Assembly: GCA_950097015.1 (NCBI GenBank)
Contig: CATNEN010000003.1
Location: 7,342,001 to 7,406,000 of the forward strand
From: Macrostomum hystrix
Taxonomy: Eukaryota; Platyhelminthes; Macrostomidae
DNA: 64,000 nt
Direction of reading: 5' to 3'
Every line of letters starts with the position of its first letter. The first letter of the stretch is position 1. A program made the translations under genes and the position numbers. This document shows positions 11,417-21,350 of the stretch, in pieces. The notes under the pieces were generated by a model that made no database searches, was not told where the DNA came from, and saw only the letters and a program-made list of their open reading frames with translations.

Positions 11417-11715
11417 CAGGGGTCGGCAAACTCCGGCCCGCGGGCCAGATGCGGCCCTTAAAGCTCCCAAATACGGCACGTTGCCAGGCACCGATAGTAA
11501 CCTGTTTCATCTTTGCCTGTCTTATCTCTCCCGTGTCTCATCTCTCCCGTGTCTCATCTCTCCCGTGTCTCATCTCTCCCCTGTCTCATCTCTCCCCTGT
11601 CTCATCTCTACCGTATCTCTGATATATTCTCTTATATTTTTACAGTCAATGCAGCCCACTGTCGTCTTTGAGGTTCTCTTTTTGGCCCGCTAGCTACTAA
11701 GTTTGCCGACCCCTG
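11417..11715. mobile_element. hAT-type MITE (299 bp) carrying a 16-bp minisatellite
   Basis: Terminal inverted repeats CAGGGGTCGGCAAACT and AGTTTGCCGACCCCTG are perfect over 16 bp and match the well-known hAT/Charlie type. Flanking octamers CTTTAGGG and CTTTCACT agree only partly, so the target-site duplication has decayed. Inside, 11520-11620 is a tandem array of the 16-mer GTCTCATCTCTCCCGT. No transposase is encoded. Confidence 0.85.
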
Positions 11716-12320
11716 CTTTCACTCTATTTCAGTGCAAATCGAAATCATTATTTTCAGCTATAAATCTTTCATAGAAAAACAGCCTTGTCCGGGATTAATC
11801 GAACAGCGAGTTGGCATCAGTATGTAAAAGTAAATCAATTGCAGCTTTAAGAAACCCTAGATTAAAGAAACGTATTTTCTAATAATACGTTTTTCACGTG
11901 TCAGATAGTTTGTGAAAAAGATACCATGCTTGCTGTTATCAGATGAGAAAACTAAAGAACCCAGCCATCAAGCCATCTACATATCAAATTTCACTAATCA
12001 CTTACTCCAGACGAGCAGATGTTGTGCCTGAAGTTGATCTCGATTTCCCTAGAAAAAAACTTTTCTCGACGTGAAAGTATCTCTCTGATTGCTTGAGCAC
12101 TTTAACAATATACGGCTGCTTGCTCTAGGCAAACGTAATTTTAATGCCAAAATATTTTTAGCAATGCAAACTAGCTGATCGTTGAAAAACGACCATTGTG
12201 GCGCTTTTAAAGCTCTCACAGAAGTGAGACGTAACCCAAAGCTAACAAAGAGAGTGACACAACTCATTTCTGCACTATGCGTTAATCGTGAACAAAATTA
12301 TAGCCTTAGTCCAAGTTAAG
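11716..12320. other. Spacer with no gene seen
   Basis: No supported exon on either strand. Confidence 0.4.
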
Positions 12321-12552
12321 TATAGCTTTTGCCATTCAATCTCAGTGTTTTGTCATTCATACTCAGCCCCCATAGAATTATTCCAGCCAGTTGGCGCGGT
12401 TTGGCCCATAGACTATCGCTTTGAATGACAAAACCCGAGATTGAATGGCACAGAGCGATAGTCTGTGGGCCAAACCGCACCAACTGGCTGGATTAACTCT
12501 ATGGGGGCTGAGTATGAATGACAAAACACTGAGATTGAATGGCAAAAGCTAT
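12321..12552. mobile_element. Fold-back MITE (near-perfect long hairpin)
   Basis: Two arms of about 100 bp are near-perfect inverted copies: the left begins TATAGCTTTTGCCATTCAAT and the right ends ATTGAATGGCAAAAGCTATA. Both contain CTCAGCCCCCATAGA and GGTTTGGCCCA. The loop contains a further partial copy of the outer TGAATGACAAAAC motif. The transcript would fold into a strong stem. No ORF. Confidence 0.85.
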
Positions 12553-13618
12553 ATATACGAGCGTACTTCTACTAAGCATCTTTCACATACTGATATTTGA
12601 AGCTCACCAACAATGTTTATAAAAAATTAAGCAACTGCATCAAGATCGATGCTTTGCAGATCAGGTAATTCGTAAGCAGCAAACTATTTTTTTTGTCTGG
12701 AACTCATAGCCTTTCATTCTGTGCATACACTGTGATTCTAGGATCCTGTAGTCTGTTTTCGATCAATTAAATCTAGTCCATTATAGATGAAAACATGCAA
12801 CGCTGCAAATACAGTTGAGGACTTAGCTGCTATTTTTATGCTCTCATACCCCAATACAGTATTGCTATCTTGAACGAAAGAGATTAGCTAAAGCTACAGT
12901 ATTAATGCATAATTTACTGCCCTGCATGCGATGGCTGCTATTATTGACTTAACACAATAAAGTGCAGCTGATAAATCTATTCTTTGAACAAGAGCGAGCA
13001 TATTCGCGACAAATATGGTTATGGTTATGAGCTGCATTCAGTTTATTTTTCATTCTTTGTTTTTCGTGGAATCGTAGAACTACAAAAAATGGACCCCTTG
13101 ATTCTCATATAATAAATGATGAATAAAAATGACCGTTTTGCCAACTTTTCAACAACAACTATAGCCTTCGTTGCGTACTCTCACTTACTTGCACACTTGC
13201 ACTACGCCATAATTACAAAAGCTAACTTCTCTTTTGGCTGCTGTGGGCAGGTGAGAAAAGCAATGGCAGGCAGGAGAAAAGAGACGAAGGTTGGCCCCGC
13301 GCACATCGCACTGCTGTCTGAGCACAGGTGTACAGAGAGGTGCTTCTATTAATCAATGAGTGCAGCTAGGCTCAATTACGCTGAGAAAGCTGGTAGACAG
13401 CAAAGGGAGGCAATGAGGTGAAGAAACAGGTGTGGAGTTTTGTAAAGAAGACAGGTTAGTAGACTGGAGAGAAATCTTTTAGAGGCTGAGCACAATGGAA
13501 GGAATAAGAGAGGCTCAAACCTACATTGTTAAAGCTCAGTGCTCTGTTAACTTTGCATTAAATTTCAGCACTAAATCATACGGAGACTGAAAAGGACTTT
13601 AACTTTAGACAAGCTCAA
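12553..13618. other. Upstream region of the GIY-YIG-like gene
   Basis: No exon seen. TACGAGCGTA occurs at 12556-12565. The 250 bases before the gene are purine-rich (GAGGTGAAGAAACAGG type), as is the region upstream of the ankyrin gene. Confidence 0.4.
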
Positions 13619-15844
13619 ATGACTGACCGATCTGAGACTAAAAGTATATTGTTGGTTCCTGGCACGGCATCATTAGAGCCAGGCATTCGAGAGGTTTGTA
13701 ATCAGCTCGAGGATCGCGTCAGAACCGACGGGAAAATTGAGCAGTTTGAGCAGAACGACTGGCGCAAGCTTGTCCTGGTTGCTCGACTCCACACGAAAGC
13801 ATTGGATAGAACCTCTACAGGAGAAAAGCGCATCTTTTCAAAGTCAGTCCGCCAGCGCTCAGGCTGGTGGGGAAACTCGGCTGATGCCAAGATTGTCGAC
13901 GCTAATCTTGAGCGCATCCTGGTCCGAGCAGCCCTGGACTCAGCTGGGCTTCCTGAAGCCGCTGCTGAAGTTAAGCGGCATCTACGCGGTCCGGGCGTTT
14001 TCGCGTTGCGGCACGCTCGACTAACCGGATTTGCGTTTGTTGGTCGAGACGCAAACCAACTCTTAGGTTCATTGCGCCGTTTGCTCTGGCTGGCTTTTGA
14101 TGGACTGGGCAGCGTCAACATTGATGGAGACTGCGATGAAAACGACGCCGTGGCCGCAGCAGCACTGTTGCTGACGCGTCAGTCAGACTGGAGGCTAACG
14201 CTAGTTGCAGCCGATGGTTCCGAAGCGGAGCGTCAGACACTACAGAATGAGCTGACGCTACGTCTGAGGTGTCTGTGGCCTCGTGGGTTGAATGCTCGAC
14301 TAAATCAGAGTTTGATCTGCCTCAAGGAGCTGCGCGAACTCGACTGGTGCCGAGCGATGGAGGGTGGCAACGATCGTAGTCACGTTCTGGTTGAAGAAGA
14401 TTCAACAGCACTGGAGGCTAGACGACTTGGTTTGACAGATCTGCAGTTTGATGACGTGCGCAGAATTGTGTTCGAAGCTGACGATTCAGGCCTGTACCGT
14501 TGCGACGATACTGTTCGAGAGTTCAGTAGACTAGCTAGACAGCTGCGTGCGCGAGCTTCTGAGCTGCGCCAGGCAGACTTTGACGCCTGTCATCGATTGC
14601 ATGCCATGGCGGCGGAGTTGTCAGCGAAATCGCAAATTAAACAGCAGCTAAAATTTCGTCGAGATGTTCGACACAACAGCGGCTGGTGGCACGCGGAAGA
14701 TAATGGACTAGAATTATTCGATGATTCTGTGGCCAATTTGGATCAATTGGCGCAAACTCTGACCCGAAAGCTTGAGCCAGTACCAAGCAGCACCAATTAT
14801 CATGGCTCCTCCGGTGCCGGTGGCTACCCCAAGCTGCAGACCCCAGGAGTTTTCGTGCTCAAGCATCGGTAAGTTGGTACAGCTTGCAAAACTATGCGTT
14901 TCGTAGAAAAAAACTTTGCATTAACAGAAAGGAAAGAACAGTGAAGCTTCGGGGGTAAGTGGTTCCAAAGCCCCTGAGCTCGATTCCACGGTGAGGCCAC
15001 ATTCATTTGGGGCGCAGCCGTGGAGTGAAAGCTTGGGAACTTGTCGTTAAATTTGCGCCATCCAACCTCCAACCTCCAAGGCACAGTGAGAGTGTACACA
15101 CCTGTGTGAGTGTGCGCCTGCGTACAGTATCTGTGTGCGTGCGTGCTCAGGAGCAAGCTAATGTCAGCTTTCTACCCCGACTAATATTGGTGCCGATTTT
15201 ACCGCAGTGTTAAACTGAAGCCCAGCGAAATTAAATGTCTTGCTTAAGGACAAATATAGCTTCTTTTGGGTTAGGATTCGAACTCCCGACCCTTGGATGG
15301 GCAACAGCCTCTGAGCGGCAGATATAGGTTGTACGAGAATTGTCTTTTTCAGGAAGAATTTACGATTCAAACACCACACATTCATATTGTATTTAATAGT
15401 CTACTAGAAGTAGCAAAAACGGAATGCTGGAAAATGCGAACTGGACATTTGAATTCGTTTAGATCCCGTCAATCCTGGCGCTTCGTCAGCAAACCTTGCG
15501 AAAATGTGCTGACGAATTTTCGAAGACTCCTGCATCGTTCGCTGGACGGTTTTTCTGACAACGGCTGCAGCCGGTGCGCACCTGAAGACGACCCGGACCG
15601 ACATCCCGAAAGCTTCGAGTGCGTCACTGCTGCAATGCTGCTTTTGAGTACAGCGGACGAGTGGCAATTTGAGCTGCACTCCCAATCCGACGAGCTGTTG
15701 TCAGCCCAACTGTACAACAGCCTGGTGCTGCAGAATGACTCCCTATGGCCAGGTGGTGCTAATCTGGCCCTGATTATCGATTGGAGAACGCTACCGTCTT
15801 TGCTGAAAGACGTTGAGCAACGACCGCCGGTTCGAGACGGATGA
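13619..15844 (+). CDS. Protein with a tandemly duplicated, degenerate GIY-YIG-like module (2 exons, 543 aa)
   Basis: Exons 13619-14868 and 15463-15844 join in phase 2 (donor GTAAGT; acceptor TTTAG). The protein is two copies of a unit of about 270 residues. Each has a KxxVRxxSGWW-type motif (residues 81-84 and about 354-357), then PGVFALRH / PGVFVLKH, then GFAFVGRDAN / WRFVSKPCEN and an Arg-rich helix (SLRRLLW / NFRRLLH), a Trp-led strand (SDWRLTLV / DEWQFELH) and LWPRGLN / LWPGGAN. The PGVF, FVG, Arg, (Glu), LN order matches the GIY-YIG nuclease core. Key tyrosines are Phe, copy 2 has Ser at the last FVG position and lacks the Glu, so activity is doubtful. The splice restores the second copy exactly, which supports the model. 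Fold assignment is inference; function unknown. Confidence 0.65.
14951..15175 (+). mobile_element. SINE family A, 5'-damaged, in the intron of the GIY-YIG-like gene
   Basis: Shows GAGCTCGATTCCACGG, TTTGGGGCGCAGCCGTGGAG and the GTGTGCGTGCGTGCTCAGGAG segment. Part of the tRNA-like head is deleted. Confidence 0.75.
15225..15330 (-). mobile_element. Fragment of a tRNA-derived SINE (family B-like)
   Basis: The minus strand reads a box B-like GGGAGTTCGAATCCTAAC followed by a remnant of the TGTCCTTAAGCAAGACATTT block. Confidence 0.5.
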
Positions 15845-16260
15845 TCAGAACCTCTATGCGATCAGAACCTTCAATATCCGTGAATTTCATACGAATAGTA
15901 ACTCCAGATTTTCAAGTACTTTTATTTTTTAAGTGGGCGTTTTTCTATTCGGGTATCATACCTGAAAGATTGGGGAATCTGAAATTCAGCGCCTGTGAAG
16001 TTTGGTGACAGCGCAGTTTGATGCCATTGGGGATTTTTATCGACCCTATATATATACTATAATATACTCGTACTATAAACTCCTAATTACTAGTTGGCGA
16101 TTACAAATATTAGCAGTAATTTATTTGCTGAAAAGTTTTATCTAGCTTTATAGGTCTGCCTTTCGGTCGCCAATGCAACTGTGCCTGAAATTCAAACTTT
16201 CTGTTTGTCATCGGTCTACAAAATCATTGTCTACAATAGAATGATTCCCGTGTCGATCAG
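15845..16260. other. Short intergenic spacer
   Basis: No gene seen between the stop of the GIY-YIG-like gene and the promoter of the next GPCR. Confidence 0.45.
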
Positions 16261-16262
16261 TA

Positions 16263-16341
16263 ATTGGCTGAGAGCATTGTAGCTAGCCCTCAGGTTTGCG
16301 GATGAAACCATGTGTATGTCTATAGCCAGCAGCTTATAAAA
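16263..16341 (+). promoter_or_regulatory. CCAAT (inverted) and TATA promoter of the melatonin-like GPCR
   Basis: ATTGGCTG at 16263 (inverted CCAAT) and TATAAAA at 16335-16341, 44 bp before the ATG at 16385. The same ATTGGCTG octamer precedes the GPCR at 21351. Confidence 0.5.
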
Positions 16342-16384
16342 CCGGCAGCAATAATCGACGCAAGAACATCAGCAGCGCACAGAC

Positions 16385-17780
16385 ATGGAGGACAATGCGA
16401 CTGGAACAACATCGCCACTAAAAAGCTGCATTGTGGAGGATGAGCACAACCAGGACGAATTTGCATGTCCCCAACCTGACAACTTGGGGGATAGAATCAT
16501 CGACTGTCTAGTCCTATCGTTCTTCATAATAATGGGCGTCATAGGAAACCTATTGCTAGTGATTAGCATTGCGACTACAAAGCGAATGCAAAGGCCGCAG
16601 TACTATTTTATCATGAGCATAGCAATGTCAGATTTACTCGTTTGCGGCTACGTGCTGCCCTGCGTTTTAGTTGGTCGAGTTGCCGACAAGAGTAGATTCA
16701 CACATGCCCACTGTATATTCAATGCCTTCTTGTCGTTTGCCTGCACTGGCATATCTAATAGCAACTTCTGCGCTGTCGCGATCAACAGGTAAATTTTCAC
16801 TCATTCGCTCTAACCAAATAATTATTTCTAAACAATACGCCCTATAATAGTATTATTAATTGCAGGCATAAATGAAACATCATTTCCTCAGCCAGCGAGG
16901 AGACAATTCTGCCCATTTCGCTGACTCCTGAGCACACACGCACTCAGATACCGTACGTAGGTACACGCTCACACAGGTGTGTACATCTGCCCTGACTTTC
17001 TCATCATCAGGCAGTGTACACTTCACTGTGCCTTGGAGGTTGGTCCTCAAGGGCGTAAATTGGACGTCAAGCCCCCAAGCCTTCTCTACGCGGCTGTGCC
17101 CCAAATGAATGTGGCCTGGCCGCGGAACCGAGCTCAGGGACCTTGGTGCATTAATTGCTCTGTCACCTTCACCCCGTAACACACGCTCTACTTGTAGATA
17201 TTTCTTTGTCGTAAAGCGTCACTCTTACAACAAGTTTTTCACGGGACGCTTGACTCTGCTGATTGTCATCCTAATCTGGCTAGCCTGGTGCATCTACAGC
17301 GGAGTGGAAGGTGCAACCGGAAACTTCACCTATCTGGCTGACGCCTACGCGTGCTTCAACTTTGATGAGAAGAACTTGTTCTCGGCTACGTTCATGCTGG
17401 CCCTTTTCGGTGTGGCTATTCCGTTGTGCGTGTCATTCATAGCGTACCTATTAATATTCTGTAAGCTATACAGAGTAAAGGCTAACATTGGTGACACAAG
17501 CGATACCTCATTGAGCCAGGGTGAAAAGAAAGCCATATTTACCATTCTGGTCGCTTTCGTTCTATTCAACGCCTGCTGGGTGCCCTACATAATCCAGCTG
17601 GTGTCTGAGAAGATGGACAGTCACCTATCGAACACGTTTCACAAGTACTCGGTGTGGATGTCGCTATTCAACAGCAGCTTAAATGCCATCGTCTATGGTC
17701 TATTTAATGGAGAGTTTCGAGCCTCATATATGCGGGTTCTGCGCTGTAAAGCTACTTCAATTAGAAGCTTAGAAAGCTAA
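16385..17780 (+). CDS. Melatonin-receptor-like class A GPCR (2 exons, 328 aa)
   Basis: Exons 16385-16788 and 17198-17780, phase 2, with the intron splitting the Arg codon of the TM3 NRY motif. N-terminal NAT is a glycosylation site. TM1 has GVIGNLLLVI, TM2 MSDLL (Asp83), Cys110 opens TM3. The TM3 end reads AVAINRYFFVVKR, close to the AINRY of melatonin receptors, and TM7 reads NSSLNAIVYGLFNGEFR, with NAxxY in place of NPxxY, again the melatonin-receptor form. TM6 has FVLFNACWVPY. Ligand is not proven: in invertebrates this branch includes many orphans. The intron holds an antisense SINE ending just before the acceptor. A polyadenylation hexamer AATAAA follows at about 18006. Confidence 0.85.
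16890..17185 (-). mobile_element. SINE family A in the GPCR intron
   Basis: Reverse-complement copy with CTGACTTTCTCATCATCAGG, CTTGGAGGTTGGTCC and GAACCGAGCTCAGGGACCTT. It fills most of the 409-bp intron and ends a dozen bases before exon 2. Confidence 0.85.
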
Positions 17781-19563
17781 ACTCAATAATCAACCAAACA
17801 GTAAAGATCCACTGCGGAAATTGACTTGTCAAGAATTCCGGCAATTATACTGATTTCTGATGTGTTGAAAAATAATTGATTAACATTATTCACCTAATAA
17901 TAATCACTACTAATTAGCTCTCAGTTATATTTTTGCCCTACTGCACTAACTCGTAGTTATTGCAAAAGCTGTGAACTGCAAAAAGTTGTGTCCTTTACTG
18001 ACCAAAATAAAGAACAAAAAATTAGACAGTCCCTTCTAAAAAAACTAACTAGTCAACTCAGCTTTCATCATTTAACTGTGAGTTCAGTCTAATCTTCTAT
18101 ATTGAACAATCTTTGCCGGACTAATTAAGAAATGGAAATCACAGCTTCACCAGAATATTACAGGAAAACGTATTATACGCACTATTATCAAGGAAGATAA
18201 TGGCATGATTAAATTTCTCGTTAGGATGCCATAAAGTTGCAGTTCAGATTATTTTAAAATACATTTTATGCTCTCAAATTAGCAGACACTCAAGTTAGTT
18301 AGTCGCAAATTAGTTTTTAAGACGATTACGACCGTACCTGAAAGAAAAATTGATGTCAAAAAACATCAAAAACAAAAATCCAGTAGCATGCTTCTGCTTT
18401 TTTTAAAATACAACAAGAAGAAGTGTATCTGCCAAAACGAGTTCTGAGAATCTTTATCATGACAACGACAAGCAATCGGTAGGTCTTTGAATCCCGAAAG
18501 ACTCTGTGTTAATATCGATGAAATGAAACTCATATCATTGAGCAATTACCTGCATCATTAAGCAATTTAAAAATACCTTGTATGAGCGATGCAATGTAAA
18601 TAGCGGCTGAGAAGAAATATACATCACAGGGCACTAGCATAGCTTTATATAGAAAAATTGCGATATCACGTTCTCAAGCAAAGCCGGGAACTATTCTTAA
18701 AATATGAGCCGAGGAACTTTTATTCCAGAATCCAGTTTGATTTCGTAAACTTCCTGAGCCTGGGAATCGTATATTTATTGGGTGTTTGTCAGGATATTTG
18801 CGAAAACTGCGACAGTGGAGCGTTTACTTTGTCACACGCAAGAATCGAAGAACCAAAGCTAAATTATAGCTTCGCCGAAAGTGTTTAGCTGTTATAATCG
18901 GAGCAGAAATATGAAAAACTCCCCGGTGTTGAAACACTATATAAAGTGTTTCAATGCAGTTAAAAGGTAATTATTACAAACATGTAAAAAACTGTATGTG
19001 GAGAAAAAACCTAAGATTTTTAACGAAATTCCAGTTCTGTTTAAATGTAACTAATTTGCTTGCCTCGATTTTTTAAAATTCCCTTCTAATTAGTTAATTT
19101 CACGTCTTTACTTGATTCTGCTTACTCGTATTTGCCTTTAAGTAATTTTCCGATTCAATTCAATCAAATTTTAATTAAATTTAAAATCAATGGAAGCAAT
19201 CATCCCCATCACGCTGAAAATCAACTAAGAGCATAATTAAATATTTGAGGTGAACTGGTCAAAAGAAAGGTCTATAAGCTCGTAGAATAGCACCTGAGCT
19301 CTTGGCAGTTCGAGCGCCTGAAATCCTGATTAAATTGCATGCCAACCGATACGCTAGATGTTAATCGTTGAGTGAATTTCCAAGCTATTGGACACTGAAA
19401 TTAAGGATTGCATCAAAAAAGCCTGTAATCTGTAATTGTATAGCTTTCTTAATGCTACACATCAGACACAGAAAAAATGTTTGACCAAAACGACATTTTA
19501 AATCAGATACTTTGACCATTTTTGTCACAGAATAATTCGTCCACGAGTACTTTGTACTTTATT
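17781..19563. other. AT-rich intergenic region, nothing called
   Basis: Beyond the AATAAA near 18006 I see no exon, repeat or RNA gene that can be supported. Confidence 0.45.
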
Positions 19564-19795
19564 AGAGGTTGTAGCTTAGTGGTTAGAGCGACGGACTCAC
19601 GACTTGAAGGTCGGGGGTTCGATTCCCGACTCCACTGGAACAATTTGTGTCCTTTAGCAAGACACTTAACTTTGGGTGTGGCGTCCGCCCAGTCCATGGA
19701 CTGAACAGCCGTACGCAGCCTTCAGATGCGCCGCGCAATAGCTGCGGCTGTGCTGTCGGCTGCACATCTGACCCAATTGGGACAGGTGTAGTAAA
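19564..19795 (+). mobile_element. tRNA-derived SINE, family B, internally shortened
   Basis: The best-preserved head of the family: TTGTAGCTTAGTGGTTAGAG and GGTCGGGGGTTCGATTCCC, then TGTCCTTTAGCAAGACACTT. A middle segment present at 11000 is missing. Tail is TTATTTATTATTAATTAAT. Confidence 0.9.
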
Positions 19796-20546
19796 TTATT
19801 TATTATTAATTAATAGGTTCTCTACAATGTCAAGCAGTGAAGGCATTTTAGGCACTTATTTTAGTCAAGGAGTTCTATAAAATTTGTTGAGTTATCTGCG
19901 AGTTTTAATCTAACCTAAATAATAATAACCTTGACAAAATTGGAAACCGTTAATGAAGAGCTGATAAAATACTTTGGCCATAATACTACTACTGCAAGTA
20001 TTATTGACCGTAGCAATTACTAATTTTACTTATAATGCCAGAAAATTCGCTTAACATACGAGCGTATTAACAAAATGTCATAAATTTCTCGTCAAGTACA
20101 AATTGCTCAGAGTAAAGTATACAAATGCTATGAAGTTAAAAATGGAATTCTATAGAATGGACGCAATAGTATAATTTGTACTGCAGGAAGTTTTGTGAAA
20201 CTAAATGTTCCTGAATGCAGGAGGCCATTAACATCGTGCCTTTACTGAAACGCTTATATTTTTCATTTAAACTTCCACCTGTGTTCAGATGAAATTCGCA
20301 ATAAATTTAGCTGAAAATTACAGCATATCCGGCAATTATTGTGCGTAAAAGTGCGGTTGATGTGAATCCAGGAAGCAATAAAAATATAAAAGCGCGGTGA
20401 TTCATAGCAGGAAATCAGTAATTGCTTCACTTTATTCATTCCATTTATAGAAAATCGTCTGTTGAGTAAAACTACATTCACGGTACTTTACTTTTAGTAG
20501 AAGCTTAGGGATCTAGTTACGATATTCACACATTTTTTAGATTAAA
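19796..20546. other. AT-rich spacer
   Basis: No gene seen; TACGAGCGTA occurs at 20057-20066. Confidence 0.4.
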
Positions 20547-20547
20547 C

Positions 20548-20855
20548 TGTCCGATTGTCGGACTTTCAGACTGTCAGATTTTCAGACTGTCAGACTCTCA
20601 GACTGTCAGATTGTCAGACTGTCAGATTTTCAGACTGGCAGATTGTCAGACTGTCAGATTTTCAGACTGGCAGATTGTCAGACTGTCGATTGTAAGACGT
20701 CAGATTGTCAGACTGTCAGACTGTCAGATTTTCAGACTGTCAGATTTTCAGACTGTCAGATTGTAAGACTGTCAGATTGTAAGACTGTCAGATTGTCAGA
20801 CTGTCAGACTGTCAGACTGTCAGACTGTCATACTGTCAGACTTATCTGACTGTTC
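20548..20855. repeat. 9-bp minisatellite (CAGACTGTC / CAGATTGTC)
   Basis: Dense tandem 9-mers with T/C variation. It produces a spurious open frame with the repeat DCQTVRLS. Confidence 0.9.
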
Positions 20856-21255
20856 GTACTGTTACGCATGAAGAAATTGGATTTGAAAATGAACGATTCA
20901 ATGAGTATTTAACAAACCAAGTCCTCCAGGCCATATTAGACATATTAGCTTTTGCTTATCAGCAACTTGTGCAGCTGTGCAGAATCGCCACCTTGGTCTC
21001 TTATCAGAGTCAGCGGCAAAACACATCTGGGTACTGTCAACAGTTGCGAACGGAGCAACTTGGAGCATAATAAATTGGCTATAAAGCCCTTTACGAAACG
21101 CTCCCAAATCAATATTTTCTTTTATTTTTACGCTTTCTTGACTCTTAATCGAAATTGGCCTAATTGGTCTGCGAACAAAGCAAATTTTAATTAACTTTTC
21201 ACAAAAAAATTGAAAAAAAATCATTCTAAATGATTCAACGCTTGAGTGCCTCATG

Positions 21256-21279
21256 ATTGGCTGTGAGCCGCTATATAAA
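21256..21279 (+). promoter_or_regulatory. CCAAT (inverted) and TATA promoter of the GPCR at 21351
   Basis: ATTGGCTG at 21256 and TATATAAA at 21272-21279, 72 bp before the ATG. The 400 bases before it hold no exon. Confidence 0.5.
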
Positions 21280-21350
21280 CTCGTCTATCAAAGCCCAAAT
21301 TTAGAATTTCAAGCCTGGTTTGGTCGGATAACTTAGAGCATTCTGCGACA

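Noticed and set aside
13702-14121. Minus-strand frame within the GIY-YIG-like exon
   Set aside because: Shadow of the plus-strand coding exon, which has proper splice sites and a duplicated domain.
17109-17200. Translation start upstream of GPCR exon 2 at 17109
   Set aside because: That stretch is an antisense SINE; the acceptor at 17197 joins exon 1 in phase and rebuilds the NRY motif.
19564-19640. tRNA gene
   Set aside because: The boxes A and B are good, but the sequence continues into the SINE body and no acceptor stem closes; the same head recurs at other SINE copies.
20643-20849. Frame with DCQTVRLS repeats
   Set aside because: A by-product of the 9-bp minisatellite.
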